This document shows positions 36,001 through 45,932 of a stretch of DNA of 64,000 nucleotides, piece after piece (the first letter of the stretch is position 1; each line of letters begins with the position of its first letter). The notes beneath the pieces were generated by a model. The model did no database searches and had not been told where the DNA came from. It worked only from the letters and a program-made list of their open reading frames with translations. Made by a program: the position numbers and the translations under genes. This DNA is from Crossaster papposus (lineage: Eukaryota > Echinodermata > Asteroidea > Velatida > Solasteridae), in NCBI GenBank assembly GCA_037893245.1, contig JBAIAA010000751.1:558001-622000 (forward strand), given 5' to 3'.

Positions 36001-37546
36001 TTGGCTGGTTTTAAATGTACCGGTAGGTTTAAAATGATACCGTCTCATGAGCCTGGGTGCGTTAATGGTGAGGCATTAACAATGTTCAGGCCCATTTTCT
36101 TTTTTAATATTAGTTTCCACAAAAAAACAAACAGTTTTGATGAACACTTTTGTGAAACACCCCTCTACATCTAGCTACCATATTATGGTCAGTCCACGAA
36201 TATCCTCGCTCGCGTGATTGATCCGGTAGGTAAACAAACTCCTATCATTGACATCAGCACGTGCGACCCCACTTACTGCGCGATGTTTTGGTGCTGTCCC
36301 ATGGCGCCGGCTAAGCCCAACGGGCACATACCGTTTGATTTAAAAGACTAGCGGTGAAAATCTCTCCGGCCACAAATATTACATTTTGGTAAAATGTTTT
36401 CAACTGTATCCTCAACGCTTCCATTCCGTCTCCATACCGGGTCCTTACCGCCTACAACGTCCTCGTACCATCTAGTGTCACCGTGTTGACTGTTCCCTCG
36501 CCGGGTATCGCCGGGTCCTCAGCGGATCCTCACCGGGAGAGTACCGGCTGCTTACCGCCCGCAACGCACCCATAACGTTCGCTAAACGTTCGCTCTATGA
36601 TGACAACTGGCCCAAGGGAGAGCAAGGACTGAATGAAGCTTTGACCATTGTCGTCGTTTTTATACAGTAAAATATGGAGTCACGGTGTCTGGCATGGTTT
36701 CTGAACAGACGTGATGTGAAACACATGGCAACAGGCCGGTATGGAGGCGTTATGAGGACGGTGGAATGGTAAAACGTTATTAGGTCGTTAATAGACCGGT
36801 TGAACGTTAATAGACCGGTGATGAGGGGCCGGTGTGGGGTGGTGGGTCAACGTTGAGCGAACGGCAACAGCCCGGCGAGAACCCGGTACGAGGCTGGTAT
36901 GAACACGGTAACAACCCGTTGAACAAAATATGACACGTCGTCACCGTTCTCACCGCCCTACGAACGGGTCCATAACGGCCTTGTACCGGCCCACCGTCCT
37001 CTTACTATCCTCATACCGGGTTTTCGCCGTGTGGGTACAAGCGGTGACACACGGCAAAAGTTTTGGGCATGCCCAAAACTTTCACCGGGACTCGCCGGCC
37101 ACTAACGGGCCCCCACCGTGTTCGGCGCCCCGCCGTGTGCACTCACCTTGTTCTACCTGTAGCAAGTAGGTACATGTAGCAGTAGTGAATAGACAAATAG
37201 ACTTGCATACAGTACATGCCACCCTGTTACAGTGTACGTGTCAGGGAGGTAGCCCCTTAAATTCAGGGATGTTGACCACCCTATACCAGAAAGGCTTTTA
37301 CAAATTTGCCATTTTGCCTAATTTGTAATACAAATTTTATCTAAACTGTATGCCATTAAGATTTGAGTTTAGGGATGGCAACAATTGGACATTTAGTGTT
37401 ATAACAAAACATTCATGGTTTAAAAGTCTTAAGTCTTAAATTCTCTAATGTACACGTATGTATTTAAAAATACATACCCGAAAATCCTGATTATTTGGTG
37501 GTGTAGGTGGAATTATTTCTTCCTCATTATCCGATAACATGATCAT
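30052..37546 (-). CDS. Basic, polyglutamine, coiled-coil protein with C-terminal pseudokinase domain
   Basis: Five exons, all phase 0: 37546-37478, 34493-34395, 33684-33637, 33062-32817, 31056-30052; 488 residues plus TAA. Residues 1-23 are acidic and Pro-rich. Residues 24-72 are basic (TKRKKNAVHKETERQWKTEK). Residues 73-154 begin with a Gln tract. Residues ~178-240 look coiled-coil. Residues ~275-484 look like a protein kinase: VYIK (K293, candidate VAIK Lys), SDVYAFG (subdomain IX) and DPSKRPSM (subdomain XI) are kept. The catalytic loop reads HNQMQPDN (390-397), so HRD Asp is Gln and the loop Lys is Gln; DFG reads DMS (414). I infer a pseudokinase. A good donor (GTTT/gtaagt, 30069) just before the stop could replace the last few residues with an unseen exon. 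Family not recognised more closely. Confidence 0.75.
31057..32816 (-). other. Intron of pseudokinase gene
   Basis: The stretch 32090-32180 (GGAGGATTAGGCT, GGGAGGGAAAACACAAAG) resembles the 3' UTR of the Penelope-like element at 3640-3700. The minus ORF at 32171-32551 may be decayed mobile-element sequence. I do not call a gene here. Confidence 0.35.
32960..33062 (-). repeat. CAG trinucleotide tract coding polyglutamine
   Basis: On the minus strand the exon opens CAGCCAAATCAGCAG and runs through about 20 nearly pure CAG codons, then mixed CAG/CAA. This tract is purer than the one in the neighbouring polyQ/CxC gene, so length variation between individuals is plausible. Confidence 0.9.
34780..35300. 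repeat. Inverted-repeat-rich segment in pseudokinase intron
   Basis: TAACACCTCACCCACA near 34800 is inverted at 35100 (GGGTGAGGTGTTATAG). A short hairpin (GGTGTAGTAATTACTACACC) sits at 35151-35171. GAGAGCC..GTCAC(A/G)TGG recurs at 34840 and 35230. Probably decayed foldback elements. Confidence 0.55.
36380..37150. repeat. GC-rich degenerate CCGGT/ACCGG repeat block
   Basis: Variants of CATACCGGGTCCTTACCGCC (C-rich, 36420-36600 and 36940-37150) flank a G-rich middle (36720-36910, e.g. GAGGACGGTGGAATGG), giving loose inverted symmetry. It stands out from the AT-rich surroundings. It lies in the first intron of the pseudokinase gene; no exon supported. Confidence 0.6.
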
Positions 37547-37606
37547 TCTGTCCAAAAAAGAATGAAAACAAAATAACAATTAGTACAGAGAAAAAAATTC
37601 TTAAGA

Positions 37607-37848
37607 TTAACCAGTTCGCGCCGGGATTATTTTAACATCGCCGAGCCGACGGGCGGGATTATTTTTAACGAAACTCGATCCGAAGCGTGTTCAGGCCTAT
37701 AGTGCTGGGTAGCACACCCACGCATTTCCGGCCTTGCGCGCTGCTGACATACATTTCCGAACTTGAACTTGGCGTATATATTCGTCATCCGTTTTGAATT
37801 TGGGGAAATTTTTGCGTTTATATTCGTCATCCGGCGCGAACTGGTTAA
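37607..37848. mobile_element. 242-bp TTAA MITE, copy C (opposite orientation)
   Basis: Same ends and length as the other copies but inverted relative to 16101-16342. Its edge is 60 bp upstream of the ATG proposed for the pseudokinase gene, so it sits in the 5' UTR or core promoter. Confidence 0.9.
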
Positions 37849-37849
37849 C

Positions 37850-39735
37850 AGGCCTTTCTGTTTGAGGCGAGCAATTCTCACCAAGCAATTATTTTCACTC
37901 ATTATTAATTGCTATAGCAATTTCCCTATTTCTACGAGTGATGATCGTTTGCAAATACTTAGTTGTCAAGTGCCTAAAGGTAGAATTTGTGAAAAATAGG
38001 GCGTATAAGTTGACCTCAAGAAAGGTGACCTGGTACGAGACTTTACAAGAAATCTAACTTCCGGGCACATCGAACAGGAGCTTTAGTGTGTAAAGCAAGT
38101 AGTTTTCTTGAAATAATTTTGTTGACAATTTTTTTTTTACAGATTGGTAGATAAACACTTTTTGAAAAATATGATTTTTCATTTCAATTTACAAAATGTT
38201 AACAATGTATTTAGGAAAAGTAAAACGAAATAACCTAATGCCAATTTCACAGCCCTGCTAAACACTTTTCTGCTAACTAAGCCTTCTTCAATTTCATGCA
38301 GACCATAAGCAGTGAGCACGGCGAAGGCAAACTTAAGCATGGCAAAAGGCAAACTTAAGCACGGCAAGCTTAACTTATTGGAAAAAAACTCAAATCAGTG
38401 ACCTAACAATATATATCTTCATGGCGCTAACATTAGCACAAAACGCCTTGAAATAGTGCTCAAGGTTTATTTTTCTGCTATAGTTAGCACAATTTTTACG
38501 CTAACATCAAGCAATGCTATGAAATTGGCTGCTGGTAAACCGCACCCCCTAAACAATATCATATTTATTTTATTGGGTTATTTTAAGTGATAACTTGACT
38601 CAGAACAACTCGTCCGATGGGACATTTTAACTTGGGACAACTCCATCTGTGGATGTACATGTATGCATAGTGCGCCTCGCAATGAACCCCAGCATGCCGC
38701 ATCACTGCCGCATCGGCGTCATGGCTACACACTGGTACTACGTTGGAAAGTGGCACGGCGCCGTACCGCCGTCGAGAATGCCGCACTCTTGAAGGTCAAG
38801 TTGTCCAAAGTTAAGTTGTCCCAACATGAGTTGCCTGACATTTTCTACCTGCAATCTACATGTACATGTACATGTACATGCACACTGCTGATCGACAGGT
38901 TTTGTCATCTAGTCAAAGCTAGGGATTATTCTAATGGTACCTAAAAGAAACTTCTGTGGAAACATTACTGCTAAACTTCATCAGGTATTTAAGAAAAAAC
39001 ATGGAAAAAAAGCCACGTACTCCCGTGCAGCGCCACAGGCTTGTGCGTAAATTCACGAGCAATGTTTGTCATCCAATCCAATAATGCATACAAGTCAATC
39101 CCGGCCACAAGTTCCATCAACTCGACCATAAAGACAAATGATTGTTTGCGTTGCCAAAATAGCATATCTGGGCGCTGCGGTGGCTGCTACACCGATGCTG
39201 CGGTGGCTGCTACACCGATGCATTGTTGGCGTCCAACTACTGGTAAACACTTACAAAAATGTAAACACTGTTCCGTATGCCTTGCTTTAATTAATTACTA
39301 TCAAGCACGAACGTTGGCAGCCATGGCTGCCTCCACAGGCGGAGATGACCTAGGCTGTGTCAGAAATACATGGCTGCGGCTAAAAATTAGGCAAAAGTCT
39401 ACGGCAGCGGCTGCAGCCACATCTCGTGCGTAATATCAAGCCGCGGCTAGTACTAGAAGAACAAATGGCGGCTAACAAATAACATTCGTGCTAGATAGAG
39501 AGAATTTCTGTCAAGGGGGGCCAGGAAGGCCAGGAAGGCCAGGAATGCCTAGGTTTGCTTTCTGATACCATTGGCCTTAACCCGCCTCAAGTTTCGTTAA
39601 AAATAATCCCGCGCTCGGCTCGTTGAAAGTTACAATAATACCGGTGCAAACTGTTTAAGTATTGTCGTGTTTTGGCGACAGTTACGAGATTTAGCAATTT
39701 TTTTAAAAAATTCGGCGAGTGGTTTATATACGCTA
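37850..39735. other. Intergenic region upstream of pseudokinase gene
   Basis: Contains an ACATGT run (38859-38880), a short direct repeat of CTGCGGTGGCTGCTACACCGATG (39174-39220), a GGCCAGGAA triplicate at 39520-39545, and a decayed 242-bp MITE end at 39590-39657. ORFs at 38663 and 39041 fall on these repeats and are not called. Confidence 0.5.
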
Positions 39736-40995
39736 GTACAGTCGTTTTCCTAGTTCCGGATCGCAAACAAATATTCATCCTGTTTTCGACAAGTCTAATC
39801 CTCAAAATTCAAATGAAATAGGTTTAGTTGTTCACCTTGAGACTGATGGAGAAACTACAGTTTTGGTTTCGATATTTATGCTCTTCTTATTTTGAAAATA
39901 CCACGTCAAAACTACCGACATCACTTTTCCTGAGATATATGCAATCAGACGTATGAAGCTCAATTCCGTGTTTACAACCATGCACGTTTCAATGGGAGCT
40001 CAATTTCGGTGGTTGTAGCTTCATACGTGTGAAGCTTTTATATGGTTCAATATGGTTGTGGTTGTAGCTTCATACGTGTGAAGCTTTTATATGGTTCAAT
40101 ATGGTTGTGGTTGTAGCTTCATACGTGTGAAGCTTTTATATGGTTCAATATGGTTGTGGTTGTAGCTTCATACGTGTGAAGCTTTTATATGGTTGAATCA
40201 TGGAGGAATATGTTTGTGGTTGTAGCTTCATATACGTGTGAAGCTTTATATGGTTGACCGCCATAATTCAAAATAAATGGATACAGCCTAGTTTAAGTCC
40301 CTAGTTTTTCGGCTTCACGACTTTTATACCCTTTTCTAGTATTAACCAAAATTATTGGTTAATTATGCACCAAAATAATCTCATCTAGATAGGGTCTTAT
40401 AGAAAAGGGTAGAAAAGTCGTGTATACGAAAAACTAGGGACTGTATACAATTAACTAGGGACTGTATCCATATTTTTTGGTGAATTATGGCTGTCAACTG
40501 TCGTTGGTCTCCATACGTTCCGCGCGTATTGAGTTTCCTCTGTCTGTGTCGGGAACCAGTTATATCCCATTGAAACGTGCATGGTTGTAAACACGGAATT
40601 GAGCTTCATACGTCTGATTGCATATATTCCTAGTTGCGGATCATTTTTACTCAACAAATAATCGATGCACGAGTTAATACAACTGTAGATTACAAAAAGG
40701 CGTAATCAAAATCAAACTTTGTGAGTGACATGTCGCAGAATATTTGTTTGTGGTTTTTCTGCTGCTGTTTAACATGTCAAAGTACAAGTACAAAATCAAG
40801 CCAAAATTCCTTTTTGGATATTTTTTTGAAAAGTTATTTGTGTATCAAGAATTAAGCTTGCATGTTTCGTTTCAAAATGAACTTTATCTGAAAAAAATAG
40901 TATTGGACTGAGATCAAGCCATAAGACTAAGAGGTACATTTTTTTTTAAGCGATCCGAAACTAGGAACAATCAGAAACTAGGAAAACAACTGTAC
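39736..40995. mobile_element. Outer foldback element with nested insertion
   Basis: GTACAGTCGTTTTCCTAGTT at 39736 is answered by inverted AACTAGGAAAACAACTGTAC-type sequence at 40976-40993, and CCGGATCGC at 39755 by GCGATCCG at 40950. The interior holds a second TIR element. Confidence 0.65.
39937..40625. mobile_element. Inner TIR element with ~60-bp termini and 49-bp tandem repeats
   Basis: The left end ATATGCAATCAGACGTATGA... through CAATGGGA (39937-39998) is reverse-complementary, by eye nearly perfectly, to 40565-40625. Inside are about four 49-bp repeats carrying the palindrome GCTTCATACGTGTGAAGC (starts near 40021, 40070, 40119, 40168). A second inverted pair of CCCTAGTTTTTCG segments lies at 40300-40450. 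Confidence 0.85.
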
Positions 40996-41354
40996 GACTT
41001 TTACAACAAGCTAAATCCGAAATTTGAAAAAGAGGATTTCTACTTATATTTCTAGGGAACTCCAAAATTCGAAAAAGGAGTGAAAACGCCCTAATTAATT
41101 ATTTTGGTCTACATTAATTATGACCTGGCAATGAAGGAAGGCTTTTTTACTTAGGCCGAGTTGACTCGAATTTCGAAAGTAACCATGGTAACGTTATTCA
41201 TTATTTCTACATCTTACCACCACCGGCACTGAGGTGATTACTGCTCAGTCAGTGTCACAATGTCACTTTTGAACAAAATTTTGATCACCGACGTCCTCTT
41301 ATTCCTCCATGGATCATGCAAGCATATGCGCGTGCATGCGGTACATGGAGCAGC

Positions 41355-41477
41355 GCTATTTCCGGTTATGTTGACCTCTTTGCCAATACAAGCGCGAGAG
41401 GGCAGTACGCTAAAATGTGATATACACACAATTGGTCAATTGTGATAGGTACACAAAATAAGAAGGAGACTGGGTTG
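41355..41477 (-). repeat. 123-bp segment, inverted copy of 18573-18695
   Basis: Begins GCTATTTCCGGTTATGTTG and ends GAGACTGGGTTG. By eye no mismatch to its partner. About 200 bp before ALKBH2; may contribute to that promoter. Confidence 0.85.
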
Positions 41478-41681
41478 GATCAGCGCAGCGGGTACGGTAT
41501 ACGGTACGTCCGCGCCAAATCACATGCCCTGTGGCTGTGCGCGCCAGCGCCAACGAGTGCTAGTGCTAGCCTAGCCCAGGTTGGACGACGTTCTTCATTG
41601 CATCTAAAATCTGATTTAACAGTGAAAACCGGTTGAAAACTATACACCTTGTTTTAGCCCATGCAGTTCAGTTAGTTCAAA

Positions 41682-44600
41682 ATGCAGCAGTCTTTCAAGC
41701 CGCCGGTTTTGTGCAAGATAAGGAATGGGAGGAGTCCTGTCAACATAAAACAAACTCGACTTTCATTTAGTTCAATTTCAAAGGTCAAGGACAGATTTGA
41801 ATCGTCGCACCACGTCCACGAGAACAATAACAACAGTCACCATTTGCAAACATTCTTTTACCAACCTTCGAAGAAACTAAAAACGGAAAGAGTAATTGAT
41901 CAATCGAAGCCGTTTCTTGGTCTTCCGTGCCGCAAACTGACGGCTGAGAATCTGAACTGTGATTACGTGCAGCTGTACAGCAGACGAGAGGCCACCGAGT
42001 TGTTCAATGATTGCGAGCGGGAGTTGGAGTATTTCAGCGGGGAGCTGACCCGGTTGCGAGTGTACGGGAAGTGGCACAGCATACCAAGAAAACAGGTGAT
42101 TTTATCCTATCTGTCATATGTCTGTGATACGGTGAAGAAAACAACTAATAACTATTCCTATTTTTACTCGGAAAGAATGTTGCAACCTGATGCTGTTTTT
42201 TTGCTTCATATTCTTAATGAAGCCGTGCACAAATGTTGAAAAGACATGAATCTGGGACTAACATTTTCAATCTTGTAAGGAAATACTTATCAAATTCTCT
42301 CTACTCTAGTCTACGTAGACATTGTTAACAACTGCCTGAAGTAGCGTCAGGATACTATATTCTTTCCTTTTACTCCAAGCATTTATAAATACAAAAGCTG
42401 CAGAGCAATGTAAAAAAATTAAAGGGGTACCCTGTAATGCGGTATTCAAATTTGTGTTTATAGGCCATAGGTTTTTTGTTGGGCCCCTCTACAGTATTCA
42501 CTCCCCTGTTGAGCTGTATTGTATTATTTTTATATTTATATGAATTTATTTGTGAATCCTGTGGAAATAAATTAACTGAACTGAAGGTTTACATCACCTA
42601 AGATTTGAAAAAATTGGTGGGGAGGGGAATTTATATTTTATATTAATTTATATTAAACCTGAGAATGACTGAAACCACAAGGCGCTTTTCCCGCCAAAAT
42701 ACATCGTCAATCACTCAGACAGTTATACATGTGAATATTAAATAAAAATAAATTGAAATTGAAATTTTTTTGTATACGTTGTGATCGTTCATTGTTTATT
42801 AAATAGTATCAATACAGTGTGGCTTGAACACATTGGAATGATAGTCATAGTGGGAGGAATAGGGCCTACATCTGACATCGTTGCGTTTGCCACCTGTCCA
42901 GCGTGCAGCGACTTGCCCTGTTAACTGACGATCTTTGCAATTGCAGAGCGCGCTTTGATGAAGCAATCGCGTACGTCTCCCTACAAGCACTGGATGGCGC
43001 ACGCAGTTGTTATCGACGAATGACGATCCTAGCTAGACCATCAATTGCATGCACAGAAGTAGAAAAAAATGTTTTAGAAAAAATATAAAATATTAAAAAA
43101 TATTGGGACGGAGCTAACAATCGGGACGGACGGTGATGTAAACCTATTTATTAATTTTAAATGGCCTTACGACTGTATGAGCAAAATTTCTTTAAAGGTA
43201 GGATACACCATTGGTATAATTGCTCGGATTATCAGGAATGGGTGGATTTGGGGGGGGTTGTATTTTATAGTTAATTAGGGAATAACAGTGCGAGGACCCG
43301 GTCATTATGTGCTCTTTATGTGAGTCGGGTGCCGTCGGGACGTCCATAAAGTTTATACACTAGCAATCTCACTGGCATCATTTGAAAACAGTGTTTTGAA
43401 AAGCTGGTCTAAATTGCTCGGATTTGCAACCCCAAATATTTGGCCAGTTTTGGGCAACTTTTGTGTTCTCAATTAGTTCTTTATGTGCACTAGGCTGAGA
43501 AGTCGTTGGGGCGTAGAACGACAGAAAAAATCCAAAATTTGAAAAAAGGAGTGAAAACGCCCCAATTATTGGGTCTACCTGAAGTGTAACTTTCGTACCC
43601 TATTTCATTGCTAGTCTTTTTCCAACTCTCAAATTCCTTTTTTAGGTTGCGTATGGTGATAGTCTTCTGACCTACACATTCTCTGGAGTGACAGTGCCAG
43701 CCAAGCCCTGGACACCACTCCTTCAAAGGATTCGAGACAGGATTGAAAAGGTCACAGGACAACATTTCAATTTTGTACTGATTAACAGGTGAGGGAAATA
43801 CTGAATGGAATCCCAAAGAGATTTTCGGACTGTGTTCACATTGGTATTTAGTCTTATATATGTGACCGGCTCTACAAAAAGGTGTATTAAGTCGCGCTGT
43901 GCACTATCATGTAATGGCCCGCTCAACGTTGAGAGGGTAAACATTTCATCAAAATGTGATTTATATTTGTTGTCATGAATGAAATCTTGAATACCTACAG
44001 TTTAAGGTTTCATTAAAAGAAATGTTGATTTTGAGGAATAAAGTGGAAAAAACAACCATTTTGTGTGCATCGTTCTGTTGTAGTACATGTACAACAGAGC
44101 CGACTATTTCAAAGCCGGTTTTCTCAGTGGTGTAATTTGAACTCCGAGAAAGTAATCAATATGTAAACACATCAGTGTCTCCAAAATAGGAGGGGCTAAT
44201 GAGCTCTATTATATACTAAATGAAAGCTTACGTTGTGGGCTTTCTAATCATGTATATAACTCAATTTCGCGACATAAGACACCTTTTTGTAGAGCCGGTC
44301 ACATGTGTCTTCAAAACAATTCAAACAAAATAAAATGGAATAATAATAATAATGGATATTTTCAAAGCGCACGTATCCACCAATACTGGCGCTCACGGCG
44401 CTACAATTTCACCCCTGCTCACTGGGCCCACAAAACATTTCAAATGCTATCTCAACTCCCTGGGAAGTATACAGCTCGATGCGCCCATTTCGGCACAAAG
44501 CAGCTAATAACAACCATCTCTGCACGCACAGGTACCCATTTACTTCTGGGTGGAGAGAAGCAATGAGTGACAAAATGCCTTGCCCAAGGGCACACGTACC

Positions 44601-45932
44601 GCATTCCCAGGCCGGACTCGAACCCATAACCTGTAGCTTAAACTACAGATTACACTCCAGACCACGAGGCCATTACACATATAATGTGCAACTAACAAAT
44701 AATATAGGTGTAGTTTGAAAGATACACCTTTCCACTTTAAAATGAGATAACAAACGTCCGAATATGATAATTGTTGACAAAGTTATGAGTCATTTCCCAA
44801 GAGACTAGAAATTGGCAAGGGGTTCAAGTTTTTAATTTTAGGCATTTGGTCAAATTTCCTACTTGCCTCTTTGAGGATAATTGCCTAGCCTACACTGCAG
44901 AAACTGTCTTTATAGTGAGTGAACAACACATTCATGTTTGTATGTTTAAACACTTCAGCATGAGGGTGGACAAGTGTTTAGCCATTGAACATTGATATTT
45001 AGAAATTGATAACTTGCATTTAGCTGCTAATCACCAACAGCTCATCCACATTGCAGCACTTGCACATAGTCCCTTAGTCCATTTGACCTCTCTTGGGAAA
45101 ATATTCATAACTCGTTTGATGTCTCATTTTAAAGGTAGGATACACCATTTGCTGATATCGAAAATATTTACTACCGAATTAATAAGAAATATCTTACTTA
45201 TTTGAAAGTAGATAATGATTCTAGGCATCCAGCAAAATGTTTGCGCTAGATATCCTGTAATCATTCCGAAAAATTGAATTTGATAAAAACAAATTTTGCG
45301 ATCGCCGGACGGCGATTGCGAAAAAAACAATAATAACATAAGAATACCTGCCCGACGCCAGTTGAAAACAAACGCTGTTTTTTTCCGGCATCCATGATTG
45401 TAAAACTTCGAACATGTCCGTTAAACGATATTTACTATGACATACAACACCCCAAATCTACCCATTCATGATAATTCAAGCAATTACTAATGGTATATCT
45501 TACCTTTAAAGTGGAAAGGTTTATCTGTCAAACCATATTTATATTATCTATGTTAGTTTAGGTGTGGCATTCCGTTATATTTTTTTGTTTTTGTTTTTTG
45601 GAGACACACTGTACAAGTATCTTTAATCTTTCAGATACAAAGATGGCACAGATTACATAGGAGAGCACCGCGACAATGAGAAGGAATTAATCCGTAGCAG
45701 TCCCATCGTGTCCCTGTCTCTGGGCCAGCCGAGAGACTTTGTCTTCCGTCACGGCGAGTCGCGTGGGAAGAACGCCAAGAGGAACCTTCCACCAATGAGA
45801 ATTGAGCTAGAGAACGGGAGTCTGCTGATGATGAACTATCCGAGCAACGTTTACTGGTATCACTCACTACCGGTCAGGAAAAAACTGCTTGGAGTTAGGA
45901 TAAATATGACGTTTCGATGCTTGAAAACTTGA
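41682..45932 (+). CDS. ALKBH2: ALKBH2-type alpha-ketoglutarate-dependent DNA dealkylase
   Basis: Three exons (41682-42095, 43646-43788, 45635-45932) give 284 residues. In the family this Fe(II)/2-oxoglutarate oxygenase reverses 1-methyladenine and 3-methylcytosine in nuclear DNA. Seen: GKWHS(I)PRKQ before the first intron, YTFSG, FNFVLINRYKDG, the iron ligands H197 and D199 (EHRDNE) and H262 (WYHSLPVRKK), and the 2-oxoglutarate-binding RINMTFR (R274, R280). Length is close to human (261). Residues 52-59 (SHHLQTFF, then basic KK) look like a PCNA-binding PIP box with Ser for the first Gln. This start is the only upstream ATG in frame with a coding-like stretch. A poly(A) signal AATAAA is at 46108-46113. 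The neighbour BRE1 is tail-to-tail. Confidence 0.96.
42240..43645 (+). other. ALKBH2 intron 1
   Basis: Holds a partial GGTAGGATACACC MITE (43192-43275) and no other recognised element. It ends at acceptor TTTTTTAG before 43646. Confidence 0.6.
43859..44304. mobile_element. TIR element (TGTGACCGGCTCTACAAAAA ends)
   Basis: About 39-bp inverted termini, TGTGACCGGCTCTACAAAAA with GGTGTATTAAGTCGCG, and the matching inverted end at 44266-44304; ~445 bp, non-coding. In ALKBH2 intron 2. Confidence 0.8.
44341..44675 (-). mobile_element. tRNA-derived SINE, second copy
   Basis: Same body and B box (GGGTTCGAGTCCG) as 9560-9922, with a short AAT-rich tail. In ALKBH2 intron 2. Confidence 0.82.
45130..45510. 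mobile_element. GGTAGGATACACC-ended MITE, near full length
   Basis: AAAGGTAGGATACACCATTTG to TGGTATATCTTACCTTTAAA, ~380 bp; the best copy together with 55711-56095. In ALKBH2 intron 2. Confidence 0.82.

Noticed and set aside
36260..36320. Alternative first exon on the minus strand (ATGGGACAGCACC... with GCA/gtaagt donor)
   Set aside because: Its phase 2 does not join the next exon at 34493, which starts in phase 0.
39041..39433. 130-residue Cys/Ala-containing ORF
   Set aside because: Overlaps short direct repeats (GGTGGCTGCTACACCGATG); cysteine spacing fits no zinc-finger pattern.
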